Shown piece after piece: positions 31,800 through 47,280 of a DNA stretch of 64,000 nucleotides (the stretch's first letter is position 1; the number at the start of each line of letters is the position of its first letter). The translations under genes and the position numbers were made by a program. The notes beneath the pieces were generated by a model. It ran no database searches. It saw only the letters and a program-made list of their open reading frames with translations, and was not told where the DNA came from. Origin of the DNA: Halisarca cf. caerulea (lineage: Eukaryota > Porifera > Demospongiae > Chondrillida > Halisarcidae); contig CAUJGJ010000432.1 of the NCBI GenBank assembly GCA_963170055.1, forward strand, positions 271,201 to 335,200, written 5' to 3'.

Positions 31800-34700
31800 G
31801 AAGTTTCTGAAGTGCTGTGGGCGTATTTGTGTAGTGTTGGATATGCTGGTGCTAATACCAATATTTGGCATTAGCACCACGCACATTCCCAGTGGACACA
31901 CATGAAGTTTCTTAACTACTGTGGGCGTATTTGTGTAATGTTGGATATGCTGGTGCTAATACCAGTATTTGGCACTAGCACCACGCACATTCCCAGTGGA
32001 CACACATAAAGTTTCTGAAGTGCTGTGGGCGTATTTGTGTAGTGTTGGATATGCTGGTGCTAATACCAATATTTGGCACTAGCACCACGCACATTCCCAG
32101 TGGACACACATGAAGTTTCTTAACTACTGTGGGCGTATTTGTGTAATGTTGGATATGCTGGTGCTAATACCAGTATTTGGCACTAGCACCACGCACAATC
32201 CCAGTGGACACACATGAAGTTTCTGAAGTGCTGTGGGCGTATTTGTGCGGTGTTGGATATTCTGGTGCTAATACCAATATTTGGCACTAGCACCAAGCAC
32301 ATTCCCAGTGGACACACATGAAGTTTCTGAAGTGCTGTGGGCGTATTTGTGTAGTGTTGGATATACTTCTGCTAATACCAATATTTGGCACTAGCACCAC
32401 GCACATTCCCAGTGGACACACATGACCTTTCTGAAGTGCTGTTGGCGTATTTATGTTATGTTGGATATGCCGTTGCTAATACCAATATTTGGCACTAGCA
32501 CCACGCACATTCCCAGTGGACACACATGAAGTTTCTGAAGTGCTGTGGGCGTATTTGTGTAGTGTTGGATATGCTGGTGCTAATACCATTATTTGGCACT
32601 AGCACCACGCACATTCCCAGTGGACACACATGAAGTTTCATAACTACTGTGGGCGTATTTGTGTAATGTTGGATATGCTGGTGCTAATACCAGTATTTAG
32701 CACTAGCACCACGCACATTCCCAGTGGACACACATGAAGTTTATGAAGTTCTGTGGGCGTATTAGTGTAGTGTTGGATATGTTGGTGCTAATACCAATAT
32801 TTGACACTAGCACCACGCACATTCCCAGTGGACACACATGAAGTTTATGAAGTGCTGTTGGCGTATTTGTGTAATGTTGTATATGCTGGTGCTAATACCA
32901 ATATTTGGCACTAGCACCACGCACATTCCCAGTGGACACACATGAAGTTTCTGAAGTGCTGTGGGCGTATTTGTGTAGTGTTGGATATGCTGGTGCTAAT
33001 ATCAATATTTGGCACTAGAACCACGCACATTCCCAGTGGACACACATGAAGTTTCTTAACTACTGTGGGCGTATTTGTGTAATGTTTTATATGCTTTTGC
33101 TAATACCAATATTTGGCACTAGCACCACGCACATTCCCAGTGGACACAGATGACCTTTCTGAAGTGCTGTGGGCGTATTTGTGTAGTGTTGAATATCCTG
33201 GTGCTAATACCAATATTTGGCACTAGAACCACGCACATTCCCAGTGGACACACATGAAGTTTCTGAAGTGCTGTTGGCGTATTTGTGTAGTGTTGGATAT
33301 GCTGGTGCTAATACCAATATTTGGCACTAGCACCACGCACATTCCCAGTGGACACACATGAAGTTTCTTAACTACTGTGGGCGTATTTGTGTAATGTTGG
33401 ATATGCTGGTGCTAATACCAGTATTTAGCACTAGCACCACGCATATTCGCAGTGGACACACATGAAGTTTATGAAGTTCTGTTGGCGTATTTGTGTAGTG
33501 TTGGATATGCTGGTGCTAATACCAATATTTGGCACTAGCACCACGCACATTCCCAGTGGACACACATGAAGTTTATGAAGTGCTGTTGGCGTATTTGTGT
33601 AGTGTTGTATATGCTGGTGCTAATACCAATATTTGGCACTATCACCACGCACATTCCCAGTGGACACACATGAAGTTTCTGAAGTGCTGTGGGCGTATTT
33701 GTGTACGTTGGATATGCTGTTGCTAATATCAATATTTGGCACTAGAACCACGCACATTCCCAGTGGACACACATGAAGTTTCTTAACTACTGTGGGCATA
33801 TTTGTGTAATGTTTTATATGCTTTTGCTAATACCAATATTTGGCACTAGCACCACGCACATTCCCAGTGGACACACTTGAAGTTTATGAAGTGCTGTTGG
33901 CGTATTTGTGTAGTGTTGGATATGCTGGTGCTAATACCAATATTTGGCACTAGCACCACGCACATTCCCAGTGGACACACATGAAGTTTCTTAACTAGTG
34001 TGGGCGTATTTGTTTAATGTTGGATATGCTGGTGCTAATACCAGTATTTAGCACTAACACCACGCACATTTCCAGTGGACACACATGAAGTTTATGAAGT
34101 GCTGTTGGCGTATTTGTGTAGTGTTGGATATGCTGGTGCTAATACCAATATTTGGCACAAGCACCACGCACATTCCCAGTGGACACACATGAAGTTTCTG
34201 AAGTGCTGTGGGCGTATTAGTGTAGTGTTGGATATACTGGTGCTAATACCAATATATGGCACTAGCACCACACACATTCCCAGTGTACACACATGAAGTT
34301 TCTTAACTACTGTGGGCGTATTAATGTAGTGTTGGATATGCTGATGCAAATACCAGTATTTGGAACTAGCACCACGCACATTCCCAGTGGACACACATGA
34401 AGTTTCTGAAGTGCTGTGGGCGTATTTGTGTAGTGTTGGATATGCTGGTGCTAATACCAATATTTGGCATTAGCACCACGCACATTCCCAGTGGACACAC
34501 ATGAAGTTTCTTAACTACTGTGGGCGTATTTGTGTAATGTTGGATATGCTGGTGCTAATACCAGTATTTGGCACTAGCACCACGCACATTCCCAGTGGAC
34601 ACACATAAAGTTTCTGAAGTGCTGTGGGCGTATTTGTGTAGTGTTGGATATGCTGGTGCTAATACCAATATTTGGCACTAGCACCACGCACATTCCCAGT

Positions 34701-37000
34701 GGACACACATGAAGTTTCTTAACTACTGTGGGCGTATTTGTGTAATGTTGGATATGCTGGTGCTAATACCAGTATTTGGCACTAGCACCACGCACAATCC
34801 CAGTGGACACACATGAAGTTTCTGAAGTGCTGTGGGCGTATTTGTGCGGTGTTGGATATTCTGGTGCTAATACCAATATTTGGCACTAGCACCAAGCACA
34901 TTCCCAGTGGACACACATGAAGTTTCTGAAGTGCTGTGGGCGTATTTGTGTAGTGTTGGATATACTTCTGCTAATACCAATATTTGGCACTAGCACCACG
35001 CACATTCCCAGTGGACACACATGACCTTTCTGAAGTGCTGTTGGCGTATTTATGTTATGTTGGATATGCCGTTGCTAATACCAATATTTGGCACTAGCAC
35101 CACGCACATTCCCAGTGGACACACATGAAGTTTCTGAAGTGCTGTGGGCGTATTTGTGTAGTGTTGGATATGCTGGTGCTAATACCATTATTTGGCACTA
35201 GCACCACGCACATTCCCAGTGGACACACATGAAGTTTCATAACTACTGTGGGCGTATTTGTGTAATGTTGGATATGCTGGTGCTAATACCAGTATTTAGC
35301 ACTAGCACCACGCACATTCCCAGTGGACACACATGAAGTTTATGAAGTTCTGTGGGCGTATTAGTGTAGTGTTGGATATGTTGGTGCTAATACCAATATT
35401 TGACACTAGCACCACGCACATTCCCAGTGGACACACATGAAGTTTATGAAGTGCTGTTGGCGTATTTGTGTAATGTTGTATATGCTGGTGCTAATACCAA
35501 TATTTGGCACTAGCACCACGCACATTCCCAGTGGACACACATGAAGTTTCTGAAGTGCTGTGGGCGTATTTGTGTAGTGTTGGATATGCTGGTGCTAATA
35601 TCAATATTTGGCACTAGAACCACGCACATTCCCAGTGGACACACATGAAGTTTCTTAACTACTGTGGGCGTATTTGTGTAATGTTTTATATGCTTTTGCT
35701 AATACCAATATTTGGCACTAGCACCACGCACATTCCCAGTGGACACAGATGACCTTTCTGAAGTGCTGTGGGCGTATTTGTGTAGTGTTGAATATCCTGG
35801 TGCTAATACCAATATTTGGCACTAGAACCACGCACATTCCCAGTGGACACACATGAAGTTTCTGAAGTGCTGTTGGCGTATTTGTGTAGTGTTGGATATG
35901 CTGGTGCTAATACCAATATTTGGCACTAGCACCACGCACATTCCCAGTGGACACACATGAAGTTTCTTAACTACTGTGGGCGTATTTGTGTAATGTTGGA
36001 TATGCTGGTGCTAATACCAGTATTTAGCACTAGCACCACGCATATTCGCAGTGGACACACATGAAGTTTATGAAGTTCTGTTGGCGTATTTGTGTAGTGT
36101 TGGATATGCTGGTGCTAATACCAATATTTGGCACTAGCACCACGCACATTCCCAGTGGACACACATGAAGTTTATGAAGTGCTGTTGGCGTATTTGTGTA
36201 GTGTTGTATATGCTGGTGCTAATACCAATATTTGGCACTATCACCACGCACATTCCCAGTGGACACACATGAAGTTTCTGAAGTGCTGTGGGCGTATTTG
36301 TGTACGTTGGATATGCTGTTGCTAATATCAATATTTGGCACTAGAACCACGCACATTCCCAGTGGACACACATGAAGTTTCTTAACTACTGTGGGCATAT
36401 TTGTGTAATGTTTTATATGCTTTTGCTAATACCAATATTTGGCACTAGCACCACGCACATTCCCAGTGGACACACTTGAAGTTTATGAAGTGCTGTTGGC
36501 GTATTTGTGTAGTGTTGGATATGCTGGTGCTAATACCAATATTTGGCACTAGCACCACGCACATTCCCAGTGGACACACATGAAGTTTCTTAACTAGTGT
36601 GGGCGTATTTGTTTAATGTTGGATATGCTGGTGCTAATACCAGTATTTAGCACTAACACCACGCACATTTCCAGTGGACACACATGAAGTTTATGAAGTG
36701 CTGTTGGCGTATTTGTGTAGTGTTGGATATGCTGGTGCTAATACCAATATTTGGCACAAGCACCACGCACATTCCCAGTGGACACACATGAAGTTTCTGA
36801 AGTGCTGTGGGCGTATTAGTGTAGTGTTGGATATACTGGTGCTAATACCAATATATGGCACTAGCACCACACACATTCCCAGTGTACACACATGAAGTTT
36901 CTTAACTACTGTGGGCGTATTAATGTAGTGTTGGATATGCTGATGCAAATACCAGTATTTGGAACTAGCACCACGCACATTCCCAGTGGACACACATGAA
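31800..37000. repeat. sat1 25-mer tandem duplication (2599 bp)
   Basis: Two consecutive copies share many private variants at a constant 2599-bp offset. CACACATAAA is at 32001 and 34600; the 1-bp-deleted GTGTACGTTGG is near 33702 and 36301; CACACTTGAAG is near 33872 and 36471. The offset equals 25 monomers less the one deleted base. Confidence 0.85.
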
Positions 37001-39480
37001 GTTTCTGAAGTGCTGTTGGCGTATTTGTGTAGTGTTGGATATGCTGGTGGTAATACCAATATATGGCACTAGCACCACGCACATTCCCAGTGGACACACA
37101 TGAAGTTTCTGAAGTGCTGTGGGCGTATTTGTGTAGTGTTGGATATGCTGGTGCTAATACCAATATTTGGCACTAGCACCACGCACATTCCCAGTGGACA
37201 CACATGAAGTTTCTGAAGTGCTGTGGGCGTATTTGTGTAGTGTTGGATATACTTGTGCAAATACCAATATTTGGCACTAGCACCACGCACATTCCCAGTG
37301 GACACACATGACCTTTCTGAAGTGCTGTGGGCGTATTTGTGTTATGTTGGATATGCCGGTGCTAATACCAATATTTGGCACTAGCACCACGCACATTCCC
37401 AGTGGACACACATGAAGTTTCTGAAGTGCTGTGGGCGTATTTGTGTAGTGTTGGATATGCTGGTGCTAATACCAATATTTGGCACTAGCACCACGCACAT
37501 TCCCAGTGGACACACATGAAGTTTCTTAACTAGTGTGGGCATATTTGTGTAATGTTGGATATGCTGGTGCTAATACCAGTATTTAGCACTAGCACCACGC
37601 ACATTCCCAGTGGACACACATGAAGTTTATGAAGTGCTGTTGGCGTATTTGTGTAGTGTTGGATATGCTGGTGCTAATACCAATATTTGGCACAAGCACC
37701 ACGCACATTCCCAGTGGACACACATAAAGTTTCTGAAGTGCTGTGGGCGTATTTGTGTAGTGTTGGATATGCTGGTGCTAATACCAATATATGGCACTAA
37801 CACCACGCACATTCCCAGTGGACACACATGAAGTTTGTAAAATACTCTGGGCGTATTTGTGTTATGTTGGATATGCCGGTGCTAATACCAATATTTGGCA
37901 CTAGCACCACGCATATTCCCAGTGGACACACATGACCTTTCTGAAGTGCTGTGGGCGTATTTGTGTTATGTTGGATATGCTGGTGCTAATACCAATATTT
38001 GGCACTAGCACCACGCACATTCCCAGTGGACACACATGAAGTTTCTGAAGTGCTGCGGGCGTATTTGTGTAGTGTTGGATATGCAGGTGCTAATACCAAT
38101 ATTTGGCACTAGCACCACGCACATTCCCAGTGGACACACATGAAGTTTCTGAAGTGCTGTGGGCGTATTTGTGTAGGGTTGGATTTGCTGGTGCTAATAC
38201 CAATATTTGGCACTAGCACCACGCACATTCCCAGTGGACACACATGAAGTTTCTTAACTAGTGTGGGCGTATTTGTGTAATGTTGGATATGCTGCTGCTA
38301 ATACCAGTATTTAGCACTAGCACCACGCACATTCCCAGTGGACACACATGAAGTTTCTGAAGTGCTGTTGGCGTATTTGTGTAGTGTTGGATATGCTGGT
38401 GCTAATACCAATATATGGCACAAGCACCACGCACATTCCCAGTGGACACACATAAAGTTTCTGAAGTGCTGTGGGCGTATTTGTGTAGTGTTGGATATGC
38501 TGGTGCTAATACCAATATATGGCACTAACACCACGCACATTCCCAGTGGACACACATGAAGTTTCTCAAATACTCTGGGCGTATTTGTGTAGTGTTGGAT
38601 ATGCTGGTGCTAATACCAGTATTTGGCACTAGCACCACGCACATTCCCAGTGGACACACATGAAGTTTCTTAACTGGTGTGGGCGTATTTGTGTAATGTT
38701 GGATATGCTGGTGCTAATACCAGTATTTAGCACTAGCACCACGCACATTCCCAGTGGACACACATGAAGTTTATGAAGTGCTTTTGGCGTATTTGTGTAG
38801 TGTTGGATATGCTGGTGCTAATATCAATATTTGGCACAAGCACCATGCACATTCCCAGTGGACAAATATAAAGTTTCTGAAGTGCTGTGGGCGTATTTGT
38901 GTAGTGTGGGATATGCGTGTGCTAATACCAATATATGGCACTAACACCACGCACATTCCCAGTGGACACACATGAAGTTTCTCAAATACTCTGGGCGTAT
39001 TTGTGTAGTGTTGGATATGCTGGTGCTAATACCAGTATTTGGCACTAGCACCACGCACAATCCCAGTGGACACACATGAAGTTTCTGAAGTGCTGTGGGC
39101 GTATTTGTGTAGTGTTGGATATACTGGTGCTAATACCAATATTTAGCACTAGCACCACGCACATTCCCAGTGGACACACATGACCTTTCTGAAGTGCTGT
39201 GGGCGTATTTGTGTTATGTTGGATATGCCGTTGCTAATACCAATATTTGGCACTAGCACCACGCACATTCCCAGTGGACACACATGAAGTTTCTGAAGTG
39301 CTGTGGGCGTATTTGTGTAGTGTTGGATATGCAGGTGCTAATACCAATATTTGGCACTAGCACCACGCACATTCCCAGTGGACACACATGAAGTTTCTGA
39401 AGTGCTGTGGGCGTATTTGTGTAGTGTTGGATATGCTGGTGCTAATACCAATATTTGGCACTAGCACCACGCACATTCCC
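34890..39480. repeat. Spaced satellite duplication, copy 1 (7.8-7.9 kb offset)
   Basis: This segment recurs at 42785-47280. The offset is 7894 bp at the left (ACCAAGCACA at 34891 and 42785) and 7790 bp further right, because the second copy lacks one monomer (the CACACTTGAAG monomer near 36471). Shared rare variants include CTCAAATACTCTGG and AACTGGTGTGGG. The scale is about 75 monomers, far above the local higher-order unit. Confidence 0.8.
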
Positions 39481-40734
39481 AGTGGACATACATGAAGTTT
39501 CTGAAGTGCTGTTGGCGTGTTTGTGTAGTGTTGGATATGCTGATGCTAATACCAATATTTGGCACTAGCACCACGCACATTCCCAGTGGACACACATGAA
39601 GTTTCTTAACTCCCGTGGGCGTATTTGTGTAGTGTTGGATATGCTGGTGCTAATACCAATATTTGGCACTAGCACAAAGCACATTTCCAGTTGACACACA
39701 TGAAGTTTCTTAACTACTGTGGGCGTATTTGTGTAGTGTTAGATATACTGGTGCTAATACCAATATTTGGCACTAGCACCACGCACATCCCAATGGACAC
39801 ACATGACCTTTCTGAAGTGCTGTGGGCGTATTTGTGTAGTGTTGGATATGCTGGTGCTAATACCCATATTTGGCACTAGCACCACGCACATTCCCAGTGG
39901 ACACACATGAAGTTTCTGAAGTGTTGTGGGCGTATTTGTGTAGTGTTGGATATGCTGGTGCTAATACCAATATTTGGCACTAGCACCACGCACATTCCCA
40001 GTAGACACACATGACCTTTCAGAAGTGCTGTGGCCGTATTTGTGTACTGTTGGATATGCTGGTGCTAATACCCATATTTGGCACTAGCACGCACATTCCC
40101 TTTGGACACACATGAAGTTTCTGAAGTGCTGTGGGCGTTTTTGTGTAGTGTTTGATATGCTGGTGCTAATACCAATATTTGGAACTAGCACCACGCTCAT
40201 TCCCAGTGGAAACACATGAAGTTTCTGAAGTGCTGTGGGTTTATTTGTGTAGTGTTGGATATGCTGGTGCTAATACCAATATTTGGCACTAGCACCACGC
40301 ACATTCCCAGTGGACACACATGAAGTTTCTTAACTCCTGTGGGCGTATTTGTGTAGTGTTGGATATGCTGGTGCTAATACCAATATTTGGCACTAGCACC
40401 ACGCACATTCCCAGTGGACACACATGACCTTTCTGAAGTGCTGTGGGCGTATTTGTGAAGTGTTGGATATGCTGGTGCTAATACCAATATTTGGCACTAG
40501 CACCACGCACATTCCCAGTGGACACACATGAAGTTTCTGAAGTGCTGTTGGCGTGTTTGTGTAGTGTTGGATATGCTGATGCTAATACCAATATTTGGCA
40601 CTAGCACCACGCACATTCCCAGTGGACACACATGAAGTTTCTTAACTCCCGTGGGCGTATTTGTGTAGTGTTGGATATACTGGTGCTAATACCAATATTT
40701 GGCACTAGCACCACGCACATCCCAATGGACACAC

Positions 40735-42670
40735 ATAACCTTTCTGAAGTGCTGTGGGCGTATTTGTGTAGTGTTGGATATACTGGTGCTAATACCAATA
40801 TTTGGCACTAGCACAAAGCACATTCCCAGTTGACACACATGAAGTTTCTTAACTACTGTGGGCGTATTTGTGTAGTGTTGGATATACTGGTGCTAATACC
40901 AATATTTGGCACTAGCACCACGCACATCCCAATGGACACACATGACCTTTCTGAAGTGCTGTGGGCGTATTTGTGTAGTGTTAGATATGCTGGTGCTAAT
41001 ACCAATATTTGGCACTAGCACCACGCACATTCCCAGTAGACACACATGAAGTTTCTGAAGTGTTGTGGGCGTATTTGTGTAGTGTTGGATATGCTGGTGC
41101 TAATACCAATATTTGGCACTAGCACCACGCACATTCCCAGTGGACACACATCACCTTTCTGAAGTGCTGTGGGCGTATTTGTGTAGTGTTGGATATGCTG
41201 GTGCTAATACCCATATTTGGCACTAGCACGCACATTCCCTTTGGACACACATGAAGTTTCTGAAGTGCTGTGGGCGTATTTGTGTAGTGTTTGATATGCT
41301 GGTGCTAATACCAATATTTGGAACTAGCACCACGCTCATTCCCAGTGGAAACACATGAAGTTTCTGAAGTGCTGTGGGTTTATTTGTGTAGTGTTGTATA
41401 TGCTGGTGCTAATACCAATATTTGGCACTAGCACCACGCACATTCCCAGTGGACACACATGAAGTTTCTTAACTCCTGTGGGCGTATTTGTGTAGTGTTG
41501 GATATGCTGGTGCTAATACCAATATTTGACACTAGCACCAAGCACATTCCCAGTTGACACACATGAAGTTTCTTAACTACTGTGGGCGTATTTGTGTAGT
41601 GTTGGATATGCTGGTGCTAATACCAATATTTGGCACTAGCACCACACACATTCCCAGTGGACACACATGAAGTTTCTAATGTGCTGTGGGCGTATTTGTG
41701 TAGTGTTGGATATGCTGGTGCCAATACCAATATTTGGCACTAGCACCACGCACATTCCCAGTGGACACACATGAATTTTCTGAAGTGCTGTGGGCTTATT
41801 TGTGTAGTGTTGGATATGCTGGTGTTAATACCAATATTTGGCACTAGCCCCATGCACATTCCCAGTGGACATACATGAAGTTTCTGAAGTGCATTGGGCG
41901 TATTTGTGTAGTGTTGGATATGCTGGTGCTAATACCAATATTTGGCACTAGCACCACGCACATTCCCAGTGGACACACATGAAGTTTCATAAGTGCTGTG
42001 GGCGTATTTGTGTAGTGTTGGATATGCTGGTGCTAATACCTTTATTTGGCACTAGCACCACGCACATTCCAAGTGGACACACATGAAGTTTCTGAAGTAC
42101 TGTGAGCGTATTTGTGTAGTGTTGGATATTCTGGTGCTAAGACTAATATTTGGCACTAGCACCACGCACATTCCCAGTGGACACACATGAAGTTACTGAA
42201 GTGCTGTGGGCGTATTTGTGTAGTGTTGAATATGCTGGATCTAATACCAATGTTTGGCACAAGCACCACGCACATTCCCAGTTTACACACATAAAGTTTC
42301 TTAAGTTGTGTGGGCGTATTTTTTTAGTGTTGGATATGCTGGTGCTAATACCAATGTTTAGCACTAGCACCATGCACATTCCAAGTGGACACACATGAAG
42401 TTTCTGAACTGCTGTGAGCGTATTTGTGTAGTGTTGGATATGCTGGTGCTAAGACCAATATTTGGTACTAAAACCACGCACATTCCCAGTGGTCACACAT
42501 GAAGTTACTAAAGTGCTGTGGGCGTATGTGTGCAGTGTTGGATATGTTGGTGCTAATACCAATATTTGGAACTAGCAACACGCACATTCCCAGTTGACAC
42601 ACATGAAATTTCATAAGTACTGTGGGTGTATTTTTGCAGTATTGGATATGCTTGTGCTAATACCAATATT
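40735..42670. repeat. Spaced satellite duplication, 10.38-kb offset, copy 1
   Basis: This stretch recurs at 51118-53053 with a constant offset of 10383 bp. Shared diverged monomers carry GGATCTAATACCAATGTTTGG, TTAAGTTGTGTGGGCG and AACTAGCAACACGC. The match ends abruptly at about 42671 (53054), marking a recombination junction. Confidence 0.8.
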
Positions 42671-42784
42671 TGGAACTAGCACCACGCTCATTCCCAGTGG
42701 AAACACATGAAGTTTCTGAAGTGCTGTGGGTTTATTTGCGTAATGTTGGATATGCTGGTGCTAATACCAGTATTTGGCACTAGC

Positions 42785-45700
42785 ACCAAGCACATTCCCA
42801 GTGGACACACATGAAGTTTCTGAAGTGCTGTGGGCGTATTTGTGTAGTGTTGGATATACTTCTGCTAATACCAATATTTGGCACTAGCACCACGCACATT
42901 CCCAGTGGACACACATGACCTTTCTGAAGTGCTGTTGGCGTATTCATGTTATGTTGGATATGCCGGTGCTAATACCAATATTTGGCACTAGCACCACGCA
43001 CATTCCCAGTGGACACACATGAAGTTTCTGAAGTGCTGTGGGCGTATTTGTGTAGTGTTGGATATGCTGGTGCTAATACCATTATTTGGCACTAGCACCA
43101 CGCACATTCCCAGTGGACACACATGAAGTTTCATAACTACTGTGGGCGTATTTGTGTAATGTTGGATATGCTGGTGCTAATACCAGTATTTAGCACTAGC
43201 ACCACGCACATTCCCAGTGGACACACAAGAAGTTTATGAAGTTCTGTGGGCGTATTAGTGTAGTGTTGGATATGCTGGTGCTAATACCAATATTAGGCAC
43301 TAGCACCACGCACATTCCCAGTGGACACACATGAAGTTTATGAAGTGCTGTTGGCGTATTTGTGTAATGTTGTATATGCTGGTGCTAATACCAATATTTG
43401 GCACTAGCACCACGCACATTCCCAGTGGACACACATGAAGTTTCTGAAGTGCTGTGGGCGTATTTGTGTAGTGTTGGATATGCTGGTGCTAATATCAATA
43501 TTTGGCACTAGAACCACGCACATTCCCAGTGGACACACATGAAGTTTCTTAACTACTGTGGGCGTATTTGTGTAATTTTTTATATGCTTTTGCTAATACC
43601 AATATTTGGCACTAGCACCACGCACATTCCCAGTGGACACAGATGACCTTTCTGAAGTGCTGTGGGCGTATTTGTGTAGTGTTGAATATGCTGGTGCTAA
43701 TACCAATATTTGGCACTAGAACCACGCACATTCCCAGTGGACACACATGAAGTTTCTGAAGTGCTGTTGGCGTATTTGTGTAGTGTTGGATATGCTGGTG
43801 CTAATACCAATATTTGGCACTAGCACCACGCACATTCCCAGTGGACACACATGAAGTTTCTTAACTACTGTGGGCGTATTTGTGTAATGTTGGATATGCT
43901 GGTGCTAATACCAGTATTTAGCACTAGCACCACGCATATTCGCAGTGGACACACATGAAGTTTATGAAGTACTGTTGGCGTATTTGTGTAGTGTTGGATA
44001 TGCTGGTGCTAATACCAATATTTGGCACTAGCACCACGCACATTCCCAGTGGACACACATGAAGTTTATGAAGTGCTGTTGGCGTATTTTTGTAGTGTTG
44101 GATATGCTGGTGCTCATACCAATATTTGGCACTATCACCACGCACATTCCCAGTGGACACACATGAAGTTTCTGAAGTGCTGTGGGCGTATTTGTGTACG
44201 TTGGATATGCTGGTGCTAATATCAATATTTGGCACTAGAACCACGCACATTCCCAGTGGACACACATGAAGTTTCTTAACTACTGTGGGCATATTTGTGT
44301 AATGTTTTATATGCTTTTGCTAATACCAATATTTGGCACTAGCACCACGCACATTCCCAGTGGACACACATGAAGTTTCTTAACTACTGTGGGCGTATTT
44401 GTTTAATGTTGGATATGCTGGTGCTAATACCAGTATTTAGCACTAACACCACGCACATTTCCAGTGGACACACATGAAGTTTATGAAGTGCTGTTGGCGT
44501 ATTTGTGTAGTGTTGGATATGCTGGTGCTAATACCAATATTTGGCACAAGCACCACGCACATTCCCAGTGGACACACATGAAGTTTCTGAAGTGCTGTGG
44601 GCGTATTAGTGTAGTGTTGGATATACTGGTGCTAATACCAATATATGGCACTAGCACCACACACATTCCCAGTGTACACACATGAAGTTTCTTAACTACT
44701 GTGGGCGTATTAATGTAGTGTTGGATATGCTGATGCAAATACCAGTATTTGGAACTAGCACCACGCACATTCCCAGTGGACACACATGAAGTTTCTGAAG
44801 TGCTGTTGGCGTATTTGTGTAGTGTTGGATATGCTGGTGCTAATACCAATATATGGCACTAGCACCACGCACATTCCCAGTGGACACACATGAAGTTTCT
44901 GAAGTGCTGTGGGCGTATTTGTGTAGTGTTGGATATGCTGGTGCTAATACCAATATTTGGCACTAGCACCACGCACATTCCCAGTGGACACACATGAAGT
45001 TTCTGAAGTGCTGTGGGCGTATTTGTGTAGTGTTGGATATACTTGTGCAAATACCAATATTTGGCACTAGCACCACGCACATTCCCAGTGGACACACATG
45101 ACCTTTCTGAAGTGCTGTGGGCGTATTTGTGTTATGTTGGATATGCCGGTGCTAATACTAATATTTGGTACTAGCACCACGCACATTCCCAGTGGACACA
45201 CATGAAGTTTCTGAAGTGCTGTGGGCGTATTTGTGTAGTGTTGGATATGCTGGTGCTAATACCAATATTTGGCACTAGCACCACGCACATTCCCAGTGGA
45301 CACACATGAAGTTTCTTAACTAGTGTGGGCATATTTGTGTAATCTTGGATATGCTGGTGCTAATATCAGTATTTAGCACTAGCACCACGCACATTCCCAG
45401 TGGACACACATGAAGTTTATGAAGTGCTGTTGGCGTATTTGTGTAGTGTTGGATATGCTGGTGCTAATACCAATATTTGGCACAAGCACCACGCACATTC
45501 CCAGTGGACACACATAAAGTTTCTGAAGTGCTGTGGGCGTATTTGTGTAGTGTTGGATATGCTGGTGCTAATACCAATATATGGCACTAACACCACGCAC
45601 ATTCCCAGTGGACACACATGAAGTTTGTAAAATACTCTGGGCGTATTTGTGTTATGTTGGATATGCCGGTGCTAATACCAATATTTGGCACTAGCACCAC

Positions 45701-47280
45701 GCACATTCCCAGTGGACACACATGTCCTTTCTGAAGTGCTGTGGGCGTATTTGTGTTATGTTGGATATGCTGATGCTAATACCAATATTTGGCACTAGCA
45801 CCACGCACATTCCCAGTGGACACACATGAAGTTTCTGAAGTGCTGTGGGCGTATTTGTGTAGTGTTGGATATGCAGGTGCAAATAACAATATTTGGCACT
45901 AGCACCACGCACATTCCCAGTGGACACACATGAAGTTTCTGAAGTGCTGTGGGCGTATTTGTGTAGGGTTGGATATGCTGGTGCTAATACCAATATTTGG
46001 CACTAGCACCACGCACATTCCCAGTGGACACACATGAAGTTTCTTAACTAGTGTGGGCGTATTTGTGTAATGTTGGATATGCTGCTGCTAATACCAGTAT
46101 TTAGCACTAGCACCACGCACATTCCCAGTGGACACACATGAAGTTTCTGAAGTGCTGTTGGCGTATTTGTGTAGTGTTGGATATGCTGGTGCTAATACCA
46201 ATATATGGCACAAGCACCACGCACATTCCCAGTGGACACACATAAAGTTTCTGAAGTGCTGTGGGCGTATTTGTGTAGTGTTGGATATGCTGGTGCTAAT
46301 ACCAATATATGGCACTAACACCACGCACATTCCCAGTGGACACACATGAAGTTTCTCAAATACTCTGGGCGTATTTGTGTAGTGTTGGATATGCTGGTGC
46401 TAATACCAGTATTTGGCACTAGCACCACGCACATTCCCAGTGGACACACATGAAGTTTCTTAACTGGTGTGGGCGTATTTGTGTAATGTTGGATATGCTG
46501 GTGCTAATACCAGTATTTAGCACTAGCACCACGCACATTCCCAGTGGACACACATGAAGTTTATGAAGTGCTTTTGGCGTATTTGTGTAGTGTTGGATAT
46601 GCTGGTGCTAATATCAATATTTGGCACAAGCACCATGCACATTCCCAGTGGAATAATATAAAGTTTCTGAAGTGCTGTGGGCGTATTTGTGTAGTGTGGG
46701 ATATGCGTGTGCTAATACCAATATATGGCACTAACACCACGCACATTCCCAGTGGACACACATGAAGTTTCTCAAATACTGTGGGCGTATTTGTGTAGTG
46801 TTGGATATGCTGGTGCTAATACCAGTATTTGGCACTAGCACCACGCACAATCCCAGTGGACACACATGAAGTTTCTGAAGTGCTGTGGGCGTATTTGTGT
46901 AGTGTTGGATATACTGGTGCTAATACCAATATTTAGCACTAGCACCACGCACATTCCCAGTGGACACACATGACCTTTCTGAAGTGCTGTGGGCGTATTT
47001 GTGTTATGTTGGATATGCCGTTGCTAATACCAATATTTGGCACTAGCACCACGCACATTCCCAGTGGACACACATGAAGTTTCTGAAGTGCTGTGGGCGT
47101 ATTTGTGTAGTGTTGGATATGCAGGTGCTAATACCAATATTTGGCACTAGCACCACGCACATTCCCAGTGGACACACATGAAGTTTCTGAAGTGCTGTGG
47201 GCGTATTTGTGTAGTGTTGGATATGCTGGTGCTAATACCAATATTTGGCACTAGCACCACGCACATTCCCAGTGGACACA
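42785..47280. repeat. Spaced satellite duplication, copy 2
   Basis: Second copy of the segment at 34890-39480, with a few private changes such as GGAATAATATAAAG near 46650, where the first copy has GGACAAATATAAAG. The left junction near 42775 abuts a monomer series that continues elsewhere (53054 onward), so this block looks inserted by unequal exchange. Confidence 0.75.
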